DNA of 64,000 bases from Sphagnum compactum (lineage: Eukaryota; Bryophyta; Sphagnopsida; Sphagnales), in assembly GCA_965153455.1 (NCBI GenBank), contig OZ234498.1, positions 372,001 through 436,000 of the forward strand, written 5' to 3'. The notes below the pieces were generated by a model. It did not search any database and was not told the origin of the DNA. It was given only the letters and a program-made list of their open reading frames with translations. Shown here piece by piece: positions 12,796-25,700 of this stretch. How positions within the stretch are numbered: position 1 is the first letter of the stretch; every line of letters begins with the position of its first letter. The position numbers were made by a program, and so were the translations under genes.

Positions 12796-13400
12796 AGCAA
12801 AATTACTAGCAATTGTTTACACAGTTTAGGCCCATAATAAAATGTTTATAATTCATCACATGTCGTAGACTAGCAAATTTGTTTGGTACGTTGCAATTCT
12901 AACTATTATTTCCTTGTTACATGATTACAACTTTTACAAATCTTTGTAAATGTAATTAACTTGTCAAAAAAAATTGCAAGTCCAATTTGTAAGTTATAAA
13001 GCCACAATACAAACAATTGAAGTTTGTTTGTTTTTGAATCGTATTGTGCTCGTATGGCAAAATCACCACTTTACATTACAACATGCACATTGTATATATC
13101 ATGTTTGTCAATTACAATGAACTAAATTTGCACGAAGTTATGACTTATGATTGTTTAGCAATTGAATTGCATTGAATTTGAGATGCCTTGTATTTTACTT
13201 TCATATTAATGTTACAAACAATGAATTGAATTTGCATGAGGTTATAACTATTTGCCGATTGCATTGAATTAAATTGGAATGTGTTTAATGCCCATTGCCT
13301 GTTACTTTCACATTAGGGTTGCAAACTTATAATCCAAGTCCATTTTTAAATAATATGTTGATCAACTTTTATGTACAATTTGCAATGTGGTTAGGTTTCA
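12796..13400. other. AT-rich spacer
   Basis: Contains scattered 'gaattgaatttgcatgaagttat' near-duplicates around 13,125 and 13,220, suggesting a small local duplication. No gene is supported. Confidence 0.5.
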
Positions 13401-13669
13401 ACTATGGGCTTCTGTTTTGTTAATCTTAATCTTGTGTTAGTTGTAGGGTTAAAACACCATGGCCCCTTTGCAAATTACCAAGAATTTTTAATTCGACTTT
13501 TGTTCCTTGTTTCATCAGCCTTTAAAGATAAAAGCAATCCATTGTTTTTTGCCCAACTTGGTGATGTTTCATCCATGGAAAGATCACCAAGTATTGTTGT
13601 TTCTTATTTAGTTTGTGAAAATATGTGCAATCAAATTCCATCGAAAAAACGAAAGTTGTATGATAGCTC

Positions 13670-15240
13670 ATGAAAGTTTCAAGATGCTTGGACTACCCGT
13701 TTGAATGGGCAAAATCTATTGTTGATGAGAAGGGGTTGGTGCAACACATTACATGCAAGATTTGCACATCTATTAAAAGGAAAGAAAAATTGTTTGCACC
13801 AAAGTTGGATATCTTACTTAAGCATGTTGGTTGTCCAAAAGGTATGGTTTTTATGCTAGGTGTGGATGCTAGTTCTCATTACTTTAATAAAAACTCAGTT
13901 CATGGCAACAATGAGTGTGATTTTTTTGTTGTTAAGTGCCTTTCTATCTTGAACCAACTCCAAATTGATGTCCTCTCAAAATAAAACAGAAATATGTGTA
14001 ATTTCTTTCCATTTATCACCTATTAACCCATGGACATCCCATGATAAATTATGAACACATGTGAAGTTTATTCCAAATATCAAACTTATGAAATGTTTAT
14101 GAAAATTCAAAACTTGATGAATCTCCATGTTTTCTCCAACAAAATGGGTTTATGTTGAATATTGTCCTTTCATTGTCAAGATGCATGTTAAAGTTCCACG
14201 AGTGATCATGCTTTGAGGAATTTGAATGCAATGTGTGAGGTTGAACTGATTTTTGGGCTACATGACATTGTACCATTACTTGAATGTGTGCATATGTTTA
14301 TATAGGTAAAAATATTTTCGTGTGTGACTCTATGGAGAACATCAAGCTAGCACAACATGAGTTTTACATGTTATATTGTGATCCTCACACTATAGTTGAT
14401 GATCCAACATTTGATGACTTCAATGCCATAAAAAAATAATTAACAATACCTTTCCCATGAGTTGGTTTTTTTAATCTCAATGGTGGAAAAATGTGTGTAT
14501 TTGGCATTCTCATTTGTTGAACATAAGTACCATGTATATCAACATGACCTATTTGGTGTTACAAAATTTTAGCTTGTCATGAAAGGATCTTTCAAACTAA
14601 TTGTGGACAGAGTGAAACAATAATGTGGGGGTAGCTCAAGGTTTTATTAATGAACTTGAATGATGCTTCCTATAATATCAAGTTATGACGGCACTAGGTG
14701 TGGTTTATTTCCAATTTTCGGAAAGAAATCCAAAGGATGCATAAAAATAATTTCACAAATAATTGACTATGTTGAAGGCCATTTTTTGTGCCCCTTGTAA
14801 GGTGGGTGAGTTCAGGGAATTAATCCATGCATTATTCTCAACTCACACCTTGGATTTGTAGGTCTTTTATTTCAAAATGATGATGGGACATAACTCTAAG
14901 CAATTTTTATGAGAGGAAAGTGATTTTAATCCACTTACCGGATTATGACACAGATTCTAGATCTCCAATTCTCAACCACAAGCTTTTAGAATTCATCAAA
15001 ATTGTTGAAATTGTAGCTGTCCAGGTCTTTGGTTCTATTGAAAATGAACACATTTTCAACACTGCCAACTTCATGAAGAAAAAATTATAGAATTGGCTAA
15101 GCACACACTTGGACCTATGCACCAAATTCCATAGTCCATGTTTTGTTACATTACAAACTTTTCCTTGTGACCAAACCATTGCTAACTAGCAAGCCAAACA
15201 TCACTACTATGCATATGGCTAGTTGAAGGTTGACAACATC
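13670..15240 (+). pseudogene. hAT-like transposase relic (BED-type finger and C-terminal part)
   Basis: Codons 13,670-13,984 give a BED/C2H2-like start with CKICTSIKRKEK and a downstream LLKHVGC, so C-x2-C and H-x2-C zinc ligands are visible. About 1 kb downstream (roughly 14,983-15,190) the same strand reads VQVFGSIENEHIFNT and then NWLSTHLDLCTKF. This is the layout of the hAT dimerisation end (a '.GS.EDER.FS......LRNRL..HL.LC' pattern), with TAG and stop codons inside. The middle, which should carry catalytic residues, is unreadable. The assignment rests on pattern recall of plant hAT-derived proteins, the C-terminal part being the stronger. The element is dead. Confidence 0.5.
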
Positions 15241-15249
15241 CCCAAGTTC

Positions 15250-17822
15250 CTAAATTCTAACCCCTAGTTGGCACATTGAATTTTGATGATGCCATGATTT
15301 TGATGTAGCTAGTGACCATTGATAATATTTGAACTTGAACTAAACACACACTAGTCACTTTTCGTTTCTTCAACATGTCATATATTTACATAATAGGAAT
15401 GGCAATCAATTATGCATTTTTGAATTTGTTATGTGGTGGTAGCAAGGGTATGGTTGCCATGATGTGATTTTTGAATGTCATTTGCAATCAGAATGGGACA
15501 TTGGACTAACGGTCATTTATGTTTGAATTTGTGAGTAAAGTTACAATAAGACTGAAGGGTACGGTTGTCATTTTTTTAACATTGAATTTTTTTTGTTGTA
15601 GGTTGAATGAAAATATTGTTGATGTTTCTTCTTAGCTAGCTCTTTGTGTTGAAGTTGGTTTGACAATTTGCAAATGACCTTCATAAGGATAAGAATCAAA
15701 ACCTCACATGCATTGTTATTTTATCATGAATGTCTTTTTGGGGAGTTTCTTCTGCAATCACATAAGTTATGCTACTATATTGGAGATTTATTGGCTCTAT
15801 GTAGCCAAATTAACTCCCTTTGCCACTGGGCACTTTAGATGACAAGTATTATTATTGTCGCCAATTTGCAGACAGTTGCCAAAAAAAACTCACCACCATA
15901 TCCACCCTCCATTGAAAAATTTTGCCCATTAAGCTCCACTTCACATAAAAATTTAGCCAGTTGGGCTGATCAATAGCTGAACTCTGTAACCAAATTGGCA
16001 ACTAGGCATACTTGAAAAAAAAATCACTAGATCAGAGATGCATCCACTAATGTTGTAGAAATACCAAAATTTGCAAGAACATGTGCTGCTTCAGACACTA
16101 TCCAACCCTAGCCTATTGCCACCATCAATTTCTCTCCTACATATGAGGCCTTGAATTGCCTTGAATCTGCGTGTTAAAAACCAGTTTATGTCACAGCAGA
16201 CAGTTCTTAATCCCCTTGCTATGAACATACTTCTTAATCTCATGTCTATGAACATGCACAGTATGCTGTATGGTATGTTGTCAGATTTGATATCGACATT
16301 TAGTTGCAACCTAGTTGAAACTATTGCTGGTTTTTATTGCAATTAATTTTCTGGAGGTTTTTGGAACAATACATGAAAACATAGTTGTTTGCAAATATTG
16401 AAAGACAAAAAAGCTTATACAAGACCTCATTTTGGACCTCAATCACAAGACAATGAGGCCACTTATGGAGCCAGAAAATTTGTCCATGTTTATAGGCTGC
16501 CTCCAGAACAAGAAACAAAGAAGAGAGAGTATTGAGTATTTTGAATTGATGTGCACAAATAGGAATGGAGCATAACAACAAACGGAGTCTCTTCTCTATC
16601 TATGAAAAGCATAAATAACGTGAAATTTGAATGCACATTTCTTTCAAAAACTTTCTAATTTATGTTTATTTAGACATCCAAAAGTAGGACTTGATTTATT
16701 TCAAAAGATATTCTACATCTCAAATGAAAATTTCATAACCTTTCCCTTTATACCAACGCCAAATATTCAAATATGATACTATTTTGTAAATGTTAAAAAT
16801 ATATGAACAATATCATACGATACCAACGTGTAAATGTTAAAAATGTATGAACAATAGCAAATTATTCCCCCTGAACTGTAAATATTTGATGGTGAACAAT
16901 AAATATCAGCAATTTTTGTGTAATTAGCAAATAATATTTTTGTATTGTTGCTACTAAAACTGAAAAGATGGAGAGAAGAGTTTTCCCAAGCATTGACATT
17001 GATGCTTGTAACACAATTGCAAAAAAAGGAATTTGCACCTGTACACATGAATGACATGAAGAAGCTGAAGGATTACATTTTTATATATTTATTTGCTTTG
17101 AAGTCATTTTGAAAAAAACGCATTTAACATTAAATAGAATTTGTAATATCAATTGATGATTCTCTTCTCATCAAGCTCTTGGCATTAGTGACATCTCAGG
17201 ATACAACTAGCAGAGTTTCTCCATTGCACATCTAGCTGTACTTCCTCAACAAGTAAAATTCCTAATTCTAGTAGCAATGGCACTATTGAAGTCTGCATTA
17301 TGAAGTTATGGGTGCATGTTTACAGCTCAACACATTTCAAGCTTCCAAGATGGTGTCTTCACAATATACTACACTTACACTCCACCTGCAGTAGCCATCA
17401 AACAACTCAATTGCAAATGTATGAACATTTCAAAACAGTGGTAACACTCTTTCTCACAGAAAGTTAAATCTCTCCACAAGATTGTCACCTAGTCCCATAA
17501 CAGACTAACATAGTTCAAGTGTGTTCCTTTCAGCAGCAAATTGTTCAATGCAAAGTGCAGTTGACACCAAAAGAAAAATTGGTGATCCTTGAGAGACTGC
17601 TCAATTCACCTTATCAGGACTTGTATGTTGAGCAGAATAGTTACAAACAAATATGTCAAAAAAAATGTGTCAGCTGTATTTTGGCCTCTTTCCTATGTAC
17701 ACAGTTGTCACAGCAGGCAAACCCTGAACTGTCTTCTCAACTACGGTGGTGTAATAAAAGCAATAGACATGCTACAAACAAAATGAACTTAATCTAGTGA
17801 TTGGCAAGACAGACTACTGGCA
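15250..17822. other. AT-rich spacer with a small 46-bp tandem duplication
   Basis: A 46-bp direct repeat ('tgtaaatgttaaaaat.tatgaacaata') lies at about 16,787-16,870. Several open frames of 60-90 codons on both strands show no known motif. I see no gene before the end of the PPR gene at 17,823. Confidence 0.5.
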
Positions 17823-20273
17823 TCACCAGTAGTCTCTGCAAGAACACTCACCATCCTGAAAGTGATGAAAGCGATTTGCATCCCTCACCATGATAGCTCT
17901 ACCAACTACTTTTGAAATGAATTTTGTGGATGTGTGGCAATCACGACAAACCCGCAGATTCTTTCTTATGCAGAGTGGAGTACCAGGTGCTGAGTTGATA
18001 AGCCCAAATGCAATAGCCAGTTTCTCACTATGATGACACAAATGAAACACCTTTTCTTCTTCCTCCACATCATGTAGCACAAAATTAGTATCTGGCACAT
18101 ATCCAGCATCATGCATCTGCCCTGACAACCTCTTCAATTCTGCATGGATTTCTATCATCTGAGGGTGGTGTTGATCATTTACTACAAATGTATGCACCTC
18201 ATTATCCACTTCAATCCAAGTGCGACCTGGGTGTTTCTTCACACTTCTTTCCTTTCTCTGCCGTTCAATATTTTCGCTGAGATCCCTGTTACCAGTGGCA
18301 GTATATAAATTTGATAGCAGCACATAGCCTGCAGCATTTTCAGGTTCCAGTTCAAGAACTTGTTTGGCAACTCATTCTCCCATCTCCACATTGCCATGAA
18401 TTCTGCAAGCACCAAGCAAAGCCATCCAAGCAGCCACCTGTGGTTTGTAGGGCATTGCCAATACCATATTCTCTGCCTCATGTAGACGGCCAGCACGGCC
18501 AAGAAGGTCAACCATGCAGGTGTAATGTTGCAAGTTCGCAGAAATCATGTAAACTGTACTCATTGAAGAATAAAAGCGCAGGCCTTCATCCACCAAACCT
18601 GAATGGCTACAAGCTGACAGCAGACAAACAAAAGTGGTATCATCTGGCTGTACACCTTCTTCACGCATCTGTTCAAACTGTTTAAGTGCTTCCTTACCAT
18701 GCCCATGGATGGCATATCCTCCAATCATGGCATTCCAAGTGACCACATCTCGAGATGGCATCTTGTTGAACACTTTCAGAGCATCTTCCAAGCTCCCACA
18801 TTTTGCGTACATGTCAATCAAGCTATTCCCTACAAAGACATTTGAATCCCACCCACTTTTAATAACCCAGTCATGAGCGCGCCTGCCCTCTTCAAGTGCA
18901 ACTACACTTGCACATGCATTCAGCACTCCCACTAAAGTCAAAGGAGCTGGCTGCACACCTTCCTCTTGCATATGTCGAAATAATTCCAGTGCCTTTTGCC
19001 CTTGCCCATATTTCACATGCCCAAATATCATCACATTCCAAGAGACCACATCACGTGATGGTAGCTTGTTGAACACTCTTTTAGCATCCTCTATGCTCCC
19101 ACATTTTGCATACATGTCAATCAAGCTGTTCCCCACAACAGCAACTGATTCATAACCACTTTGAATGATCTGTTCATGAGCGTGCCTGCCTTCTTCAAGT
19201 GCAACCATGCTGGCACATGCATTCAGTACCCCAACAAACGTGACAGGGTCGGACTGCACACCTTCCTGTTGCATTTGTTGAAATAGTTCCAGTGCTTTTG
19301 ACCCTTGTCCACATTTCACATATCCTAATATCATGGTGGTCCAGGTGACCACATCTCGGGACAACATCTTGTTGAACACTCTCTCAGCATCCTCCATGCT
19401 CCCACACTTGGCATACATGTCAACCAGGCTACTCCCCACAAAGACATCTAACTCCCACCCACTTTCAATAATCTGTTCATGGGTGCGCCTGCCCTCCTGA
19501 AGTGCAAACATACTGGCACATGCATTCAGAACTCCCATGAGAGTCACAGGGGTTGGCTGCACACCTTTCTGTTGCATTTGGTGAAATAGTTCCAGTGCCT
19601 TCTGCCCTTGTCCACACTTCACATGTCCCAATATCATTGCATTCCAAGTGACCACATCTCGAGATGGCATGTTGTTAAACACTTTGCAAGCATCTTCGAT
19701 GCTCCCACATTTGGAATACATGTCAACCAAGCTACTCCCCACAAAGACATCAGCCTCACAACCGCTTTGAATTATTTCTTCATGAACTTTCCTGCCCGCT
19801 TCAAGTGCTCGTAAACTAGCGCATGCATTGAGCACCGGAACAAAAGTGAAATTGTCAGGACTCATGCCTTTTTGTTGCATTTCTTGGTAAAGCTCAATTG
19901 TCTTCTCATGTTGCCCAGCCTTCACATATCTTGCAAGCCTTCTGTTCCAGGAAAACATGTCCAATTGTACAGTCCCCGGTGCCATTGCAGCAAGCTGTGC
20001 TCTCACCCACGTGGGGTTTTCCCGGTCCACAAGCCAGAGTGCGTCCTGTGTATGTTTATGAATGAAATCCGGGTAGTTCGAATTCACCTTCTCCGGTCTA
20101 CAATCCCACCACTGCGAAGGATCTGAAAAGAAGTGCCGCCAGAGTTTCTCTATACGACCTGCTGCTACTGCGCGAACATTTCCACCCGAAGAAGTTGCGA
20201 GCGCTCTGTGGCTCCAAGTCAATATATGTCGTAAGCGGCATGATTCAAAGGTGAGCCGATGGCATTCTGCCAT
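17823..20273 (-). CDS. PLS-class PPR protein, PDF-like N terminus, DYW end, one internal stop
   Basis: 816 codons in one frame, intronless as usual for plant PPR genes. After a probable organellar transit peptide, residues 41-94 resemble the PDF motif of organellar single-stranded-DNA-binding (OSB) proteins (LWRHFFSDPSQWWD, PDF, ALWL, WV). From residue 105, P-L-S triplets of about 101 residues repeat, each with VLNACAS, VGSSLVDMYAKCGS and SRDVVTWNAMI-like blocks. E domains and a complete DYW domain follow: PG box HPGRTWIEV, HSE of CHHSEKLAIAFGL, CxxCH as CRDCH, terminal CRDYW. The family edits C to U in plastid or mitochondrial RNA, with DYW as the deaminase. Codon 634 (18,372-18,374) is TGA where relatives are expected to have CGA arginine, and the frame beyond stays perfectly conserved. 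Truncation there would remove the deaminase. It is either a very young pseudogene or a sequencing or allelic difference. Confidence 0.9.
18372..18374 (-). other. In-frame TGA splitting the PPR gene
   Basis: The codon sits between GNVEMGE and VAKQVLELEPENA. In PPR-DYW relatives this site is typically GE[R/H/L]VAKQ, so a single C-to-T change in a CGA codon explains it. Nothing else in the gene is broken. Confidence 0.9.
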
Positions 20274-20880
20274 CTATCTAAGAATTGATGATGCAACCGA
20301 ACGAGTTGAGAACTTCGTCGGTGCCGTGACAACGGCACCAATATCGCAACCGAAAACAGCTTGAGCAGACTGGTCCAAAGTTCAAAGAGCTCGCCACAGC
20401 TCCTAGTGAGACGGATCAATAGGAGAGCGTCACAATACAGTAAGCACGCCGAAAAGAGAACATGCGGTGAATCTAAAGAAGCAAGGAAGATTGCGGGGAC
20501 ACAACAGTCACGAAAAGAACGGAACAACTACAGCAGACTAGATAAAAAAAGTCGATTGATACCATAACCGTGGCCTTCGCACCAAATTGGAGAGCATGCA
20601 CACAGAAAGAAATACGAATCTAAAAAAGCACGCGAGAGAATGAGGAGACATAAGACGCGAACAAGAACTGACACAATGAAAAATCTCCAGTGTCCTCGCC
20701 ACTTTTAGGGCTGCTGTTGGGTTTGGACGCTTTCTCACCGCCACAAAGACCTGCTCCTGGGTTTTTAACATAAGTGGAGGGCAAGTTACGTATTAGGTAG
20801 GGGAGAGGAGCTGGACTAACGAATATAGTCGAGGCGCAACCTAGAACCTAGCATTTACCCTAAAACCTAAACCCTAGACT
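20274..20880 (-). promoter_or_regulatory. 5' region of the PPR gene with a telo-box
   Basis: The 600 bases upstream of the PPR start codon are more GC-balanced than the spacer beyond. The motif aaaccctag at 20,869-20,877 matches the telo-box (AAACCCTA) known from promoters of plant translation-related and organelle-related genes. No convincing TATA box is seen, so the transcription start is not placed. Confidence 0.35.
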
Positions 20881-23800
20881 TATTCCAATTTTTTATTGAA
20901 GAAGTGTCAGAACCATCTAAACCATCTGAATGTTCCTTTCTGCCAAATGAACAGGTGTGACTGAAAATTATGGATGAGAGATGTTAGGGTTTAGACGTGC
21001 TCATCTGATTCATATTGCCGAAAATTGTTTGTTTTTTTTGTCATCTTGTCATTCACAAAAAGGTTTTTGAAAGGAAACTTTGAGGTGGTGATAAGCTCAC
21101 TATTAATTCTATGTGAAAGTTTAGTATAATGTTTGTTGTTTTTTTTCGTTGAGTGGAGGAAAACGATGCAAGCTGTGGAGCATGGGAGTGGCTCAACTAT
21201 AAGGAGGCATTGATTTTGGAAGCTAAGTATCCACTCTTGTTTTGTGTGTGTGTGTGTAGTTTTTTTGCAAATTTGCTTTGAAAGGAAGATTGCCCAATAG
21301 TAGATGGTGATTGACTTTACGAAGGGTAGATCTTATTCTTTCCACTGCACATTTGTTTTTTCAGAAATAATGCATTACATAGATAGGTCAATGATTAAGG
21401 GGATGATGAAAATTTCAAGGGTTTCGTGAGCAACCATTGGCAAGGGAACATGTGAGTGATTGTTGTGTTGGGGTTGTTGATTGTTTTGTGTGAAGGAAGA
21501 GAATACCTATTAAGTTGGGACCTCTGAATGTGTGCTTACAATACTCAATTGGGTTGTCAAGTTTATTTTAGTGAAAGTATGGCAACATTTGTCAAACTTC
21601 TTTAATCAATACTATAAAGCAAGTGGGGAGTCAATGTTTTGTGGTTGGGTTCCTATGTCTTTTGGAGGTATAGTTGGGTGCCAAAATTGTATTGTTATTA
21701 GTGATTGTGATGGAGTTTATGTGGGTGAATTGGGTTCTCCTACTCTGAGGTTGTTGTTGGGTTGTGTTAACATTGAGGGAAGCTCTAGACATGCCAAATT
21801 GGTTAGTTGAAGCTCGAGAGAAAGAAATTGAAGAGACCTAACCCATGATGATCTTTGGACATATAGATCTTGTGGGAATAAAACATTGAAACTTGTTGGA
21901 TCAAATAATAGATATGTAGATTCTGTGTATTATGAGTATGGTTTATTGATGTATATCCAATATGATCTCTAGGAATTGACCAAGCCCCATTTTTTTGGTT
22001 ACACAAGAACAACCATCAACTGTGTTCTCCTCAATTACTTTCTACAACTTGTTGAAAAATTGTTGCAACCAAGATATGGTGTTAGCTTTACCTTACTTAC
22101 CTTAGCTTTTTGAATTCTTTCAAAGAATGATCATGAAGGAAAGTACAAAAATAGGGGTAATCTTACCTTAAACTTATGAAAACCAAATTATTGCAAAAAC
22201 AAAGATGATCATATATTCAAGTTTCATTTGACTCATGAATCCCCAAAGCTTTTCTCCTTATTTTTATGGAGATAAATTTGGCCCTTTTTTTTGTATAATA
22301 GTTCAAGAGCTTGGAGTTATTATACATTCCATGATTATCATCACCTAAAAAAGAAGGGGAGGTGATTCTGCCATGACACTTTCTAACATTTTGAATGTAA
22401 GTTCACCAAGGCTTACTAAACATTTCCAAGGAGTAGAAAGGAGGTTACAACAAATATTATTCCTAACCACTAATCCTTCTAGCCAAATAATTCTTACAAT
22501 TTTAAAACTATGGACCATAAGGGATTAGGCCTCTCTTGATTTCCTCTCAAGGAGCCAACTGGTTGTTAATGAATGTGGCACTTCATCATTCAACAACAAA
22601 ACCCCACAAATGCTACCCCATCATCATCATCATCATGTAGTTTTATTCAAAAGTTGGACAATGACTCAAAACAGACTAATAATTATGAAAATCAAAACTT
22701 CAAAGTTTCTTCACATTCCAAAATCCCTAGAACTCCCATTATATCATAGGTATTTTCTTCTCAAAATAAACCACATTACACATTCTCACTAAGTTCCCCA
22801 AAACCTAACACATATGATGACTGCCACCACAACTGCTCTTGAAATTGTTAGATTCTTTCATCACTTCCCTTAAATCGGTCCTTAAATACAAACTCTAGAC
22901 CTCCTACTCTCCTCCTAACATTCATGGCACAACAAAAAACATGCGCTAGGTTAAAGAGAAGAAGAATTCCAAAGGGGCGTTCATCCCTAGCTATTCATTA
23001 TGTAAAATCCAAACAAATTCAACAACCTCACAATTTGAAGAATCAAAACTTAGCTTCTTCCACCCAAAAATGTTTGTCTTTCCTCCTCCTCAACCAACTT
23101 CATATAGTTTCTCCTAGTCCTCATCCTCCTGCTCCCTTGAAACCACAATACTAATCATTTCTAAGAATTGTGACTCACACTCACCATGAAGATTATCAAT
23201 TGAACAACAAGGATTTTGCTCCACCACCGAAAATAGCTCACCATAGCTGCTCCATTGAATAACAACATTAAACATAGTAACCTGCAAAACAAAACCAAAA
23301 ACAAAAAAGAAAACAATAAACTAGACTTTTAGTGTCCTCAATTCCTAATGAAGCATAAATGTTTCATAATTTAGCGTCATCTGCCACCCATGTGACTTAG
23401 GGTTCCCACTTTCATCCATGCCCATCCACAAAATATGTTTGACATTGTTTTAGGTCACAACTGTATTTCAAGTCCTTGAGCTATTGTACAAAACCAAGGT
23501 AGAATTTGTTGCCATTAACTAATAGCACTTCCAAGCAAACTAATGGGAGACTCTAAGCACAACCCCATAGTCAATTTCACTTAGTATGGCTATCCATGTT
23601 TTGTACCATCAACTCTTGGCCTTGGCCCTAACACCTTTTGTGTCAATAAAATCACCATGTCATGTCCATTTTTAAGTAACCTTTACTTTGCAAATTTAAG
23701 CAAGCCATCAGGTCCATCTAGGTCCAATTTTTTTTAAGTGTACCAAAATCATGACACAACGTCACTTTTTTTGTGTTTTTTATTTAATATTTTTTTACCA

Positions 23801-24300
23801 TGCAAAAACACATTTATAAATGATTATGATGGAATCTAAAATTAGAATACTTTAAAGTATGATACTTATGAAATATTTCACACTTTTTAGTTCATTAGTT
23901 TTGATGGGGGTCAAAATATAAGGAAAAAAATGACCTTAATAAAAACTAAATCCTTTTCATTCTGAATGGTACACCTTAAAAGATTTTCACCCATCCATGT
24001 AGAAAGGCACTTTTGGCATAAACATATTATTAACCCAAATTTTCACTTTATGTATATAATAACTAGTTATTGCCAATTGGTAACCAATTAAGCATTATTG
24101 TTTTTAAAAATTGTTAAATTGTTATTAAGTAATAGGTAATTGGTTTGTTAAGTTAACTAATAACATGTTTGTTAAGGTGATCGTTCCATTGATATAATAG
24201 GTCTAAGATTAAGCTATAACTAGTAGCTACTACAATTTAAATTATGAATTACTTAATAGTTATACCTGCTAGTGGCTGTTTCATTTTAAATAACACTATG
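20881..24300. other. AT-rich spacer
   Basis: A short (GT)n run lies at about 21,243-21,260. Open frames up to about 92 codons (for example near 21,532 and 22,924) show no domain. The stretch 22,300-23,200 is C-poor and A-rich on the plus strand and reads like decayed noncoding or UTR-like sequence. Confidence 0.5.
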
Positions 24301-25700
24301 TTTTGGTATAAATAGGAAGATTTGAAGATGATGAACAAGATTTTCTTTTTAATCTAATTTTCAAATCTATTATGGACTTTTGCTTTTGAACATCTTCATT
24401 TTTTTTTGCTTTTCTTATTTTCAGAATTAAAGAAAAACACACTTGTTGATGTTTGTGTATAAGTGTGAATTTACAAAAAAATAATTTTGTTTTATTTTAA
24501 AGTAATAGAAAACACCTTTAACATTTGGCAACCACACAATGGATCAAAATTGTGAACAATTACACTTGTAATCTCTGGTTTTAAATGAAATTTGTAGGTA
24601 GAAACTTATTAAACAATTTTTTGAGATTAATTTTATGATTTTTTTGGAAGTAGTTTACTTAGAATCTTGTTTACTTTTTACGTTGTCTTGTTGTTGAATA
24701 TTATTTATGCTTAAAATTTTTTGATTACTTAGGTTATTTTTGAAGAAACCCACTTGATTTCTAAAAATAACTTCAACCTATTGATCAATAGAATTTGAGG
24801 AATTTAATGTTCGAACCTGTTAAAATATGTCAAGCATAATTACACGAGGCCTTAGAAAGCAACTAAACATGGTTGCACCACAACAATCTGTGCCTAAAAT
24901 AATACTACCATAAGAACAACAATGTTTTCAAGTCAAAGGAATTCAACTGGTTAATGTTCCAAACATTAAGTCTCAATAGTTGGTAATAATATACATACCT
25001 CTTCAATAGATACCAGCAGAATATGAGGAAGGGAAGGAACCACAAGTACCTTCAACCAATCATTTTAAAAACCCCAGTATATGTCCTAACAACCAAGGTT
25101 GAACGCACAACTAAGTGGGCATCACACCACACATGTTCCAAATGCTAATGAAATAACCTTTGTAGGCCAACAATGGCAATCTATAACACCTAGGTACTAC
25201 ATTCCCAAAGCTATTATACCATCATGATTAGCACTCATCGTTGGGTATTATATTTTTAAACCAATTCCTATTTTGAATCCAACCACAATATATTCAAAAT
25301 TAGAGTGCAACCAACTACTAAATTGATTGAAATATCTATGCAACTTGGAATGAAAACCTTCACACTAATTTAGTTCTCAACCACATGTAGAACTAGTGGA
25401 AATAGTCATTGTACCTATTGATGTCTAAAAACACAACCACTTAGCCAAAATGTTTGACCAAATGAGTTTCCAAAATTAAAGCTATCAATTTTTCAAGGGG
25501 CCACTTTAATTAGGAATATAAAATTTTAACAATTTACACTTTTTTTTGTTCCAAAATAAACTTCATGACATATATTAAGGCATGCAATGGATAAACATGA
25601 GAAAAATAAAATTATAATTGTGAAAACATTTAAAGAAAAGGACCCAAGAAAATGATTTGGCCACTTTTGGTTCCTTGAACATTCCTTGAAATGATTTTTA
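24300..25700 (+). mobile_element. Probable old LTR-retroelement 5' fragment
   Basis: A TATA-like 'tataaatag' at about 24,307 is followed 215 bases later by 'catttggcaacca' (24,522-24,534). That 13-mer recurs at 26,578-26,590 upstream of the gypsy gag region, again downstream of a TATA-like motif. The repeated layout suggests two retroelement LTR/leader junctions. Reading frames beyond (24,850-25,440) look like badly decayed gag. No LTR boundary could be fixed. Confidence 0.3.

Noticed and set aside
18372-18374. Intron removing the PPR stop
   Set aside because: Coding conservation is uninterrupted on both sides and no plausible GT/AG pair flanks the stop without deleting conserved residues.
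20868-20877. Interstitial telomere array
   Set aside because: Only one or two CCCTAAA-like words are present, which fits a promoter telo-box better than a telomere remnant.
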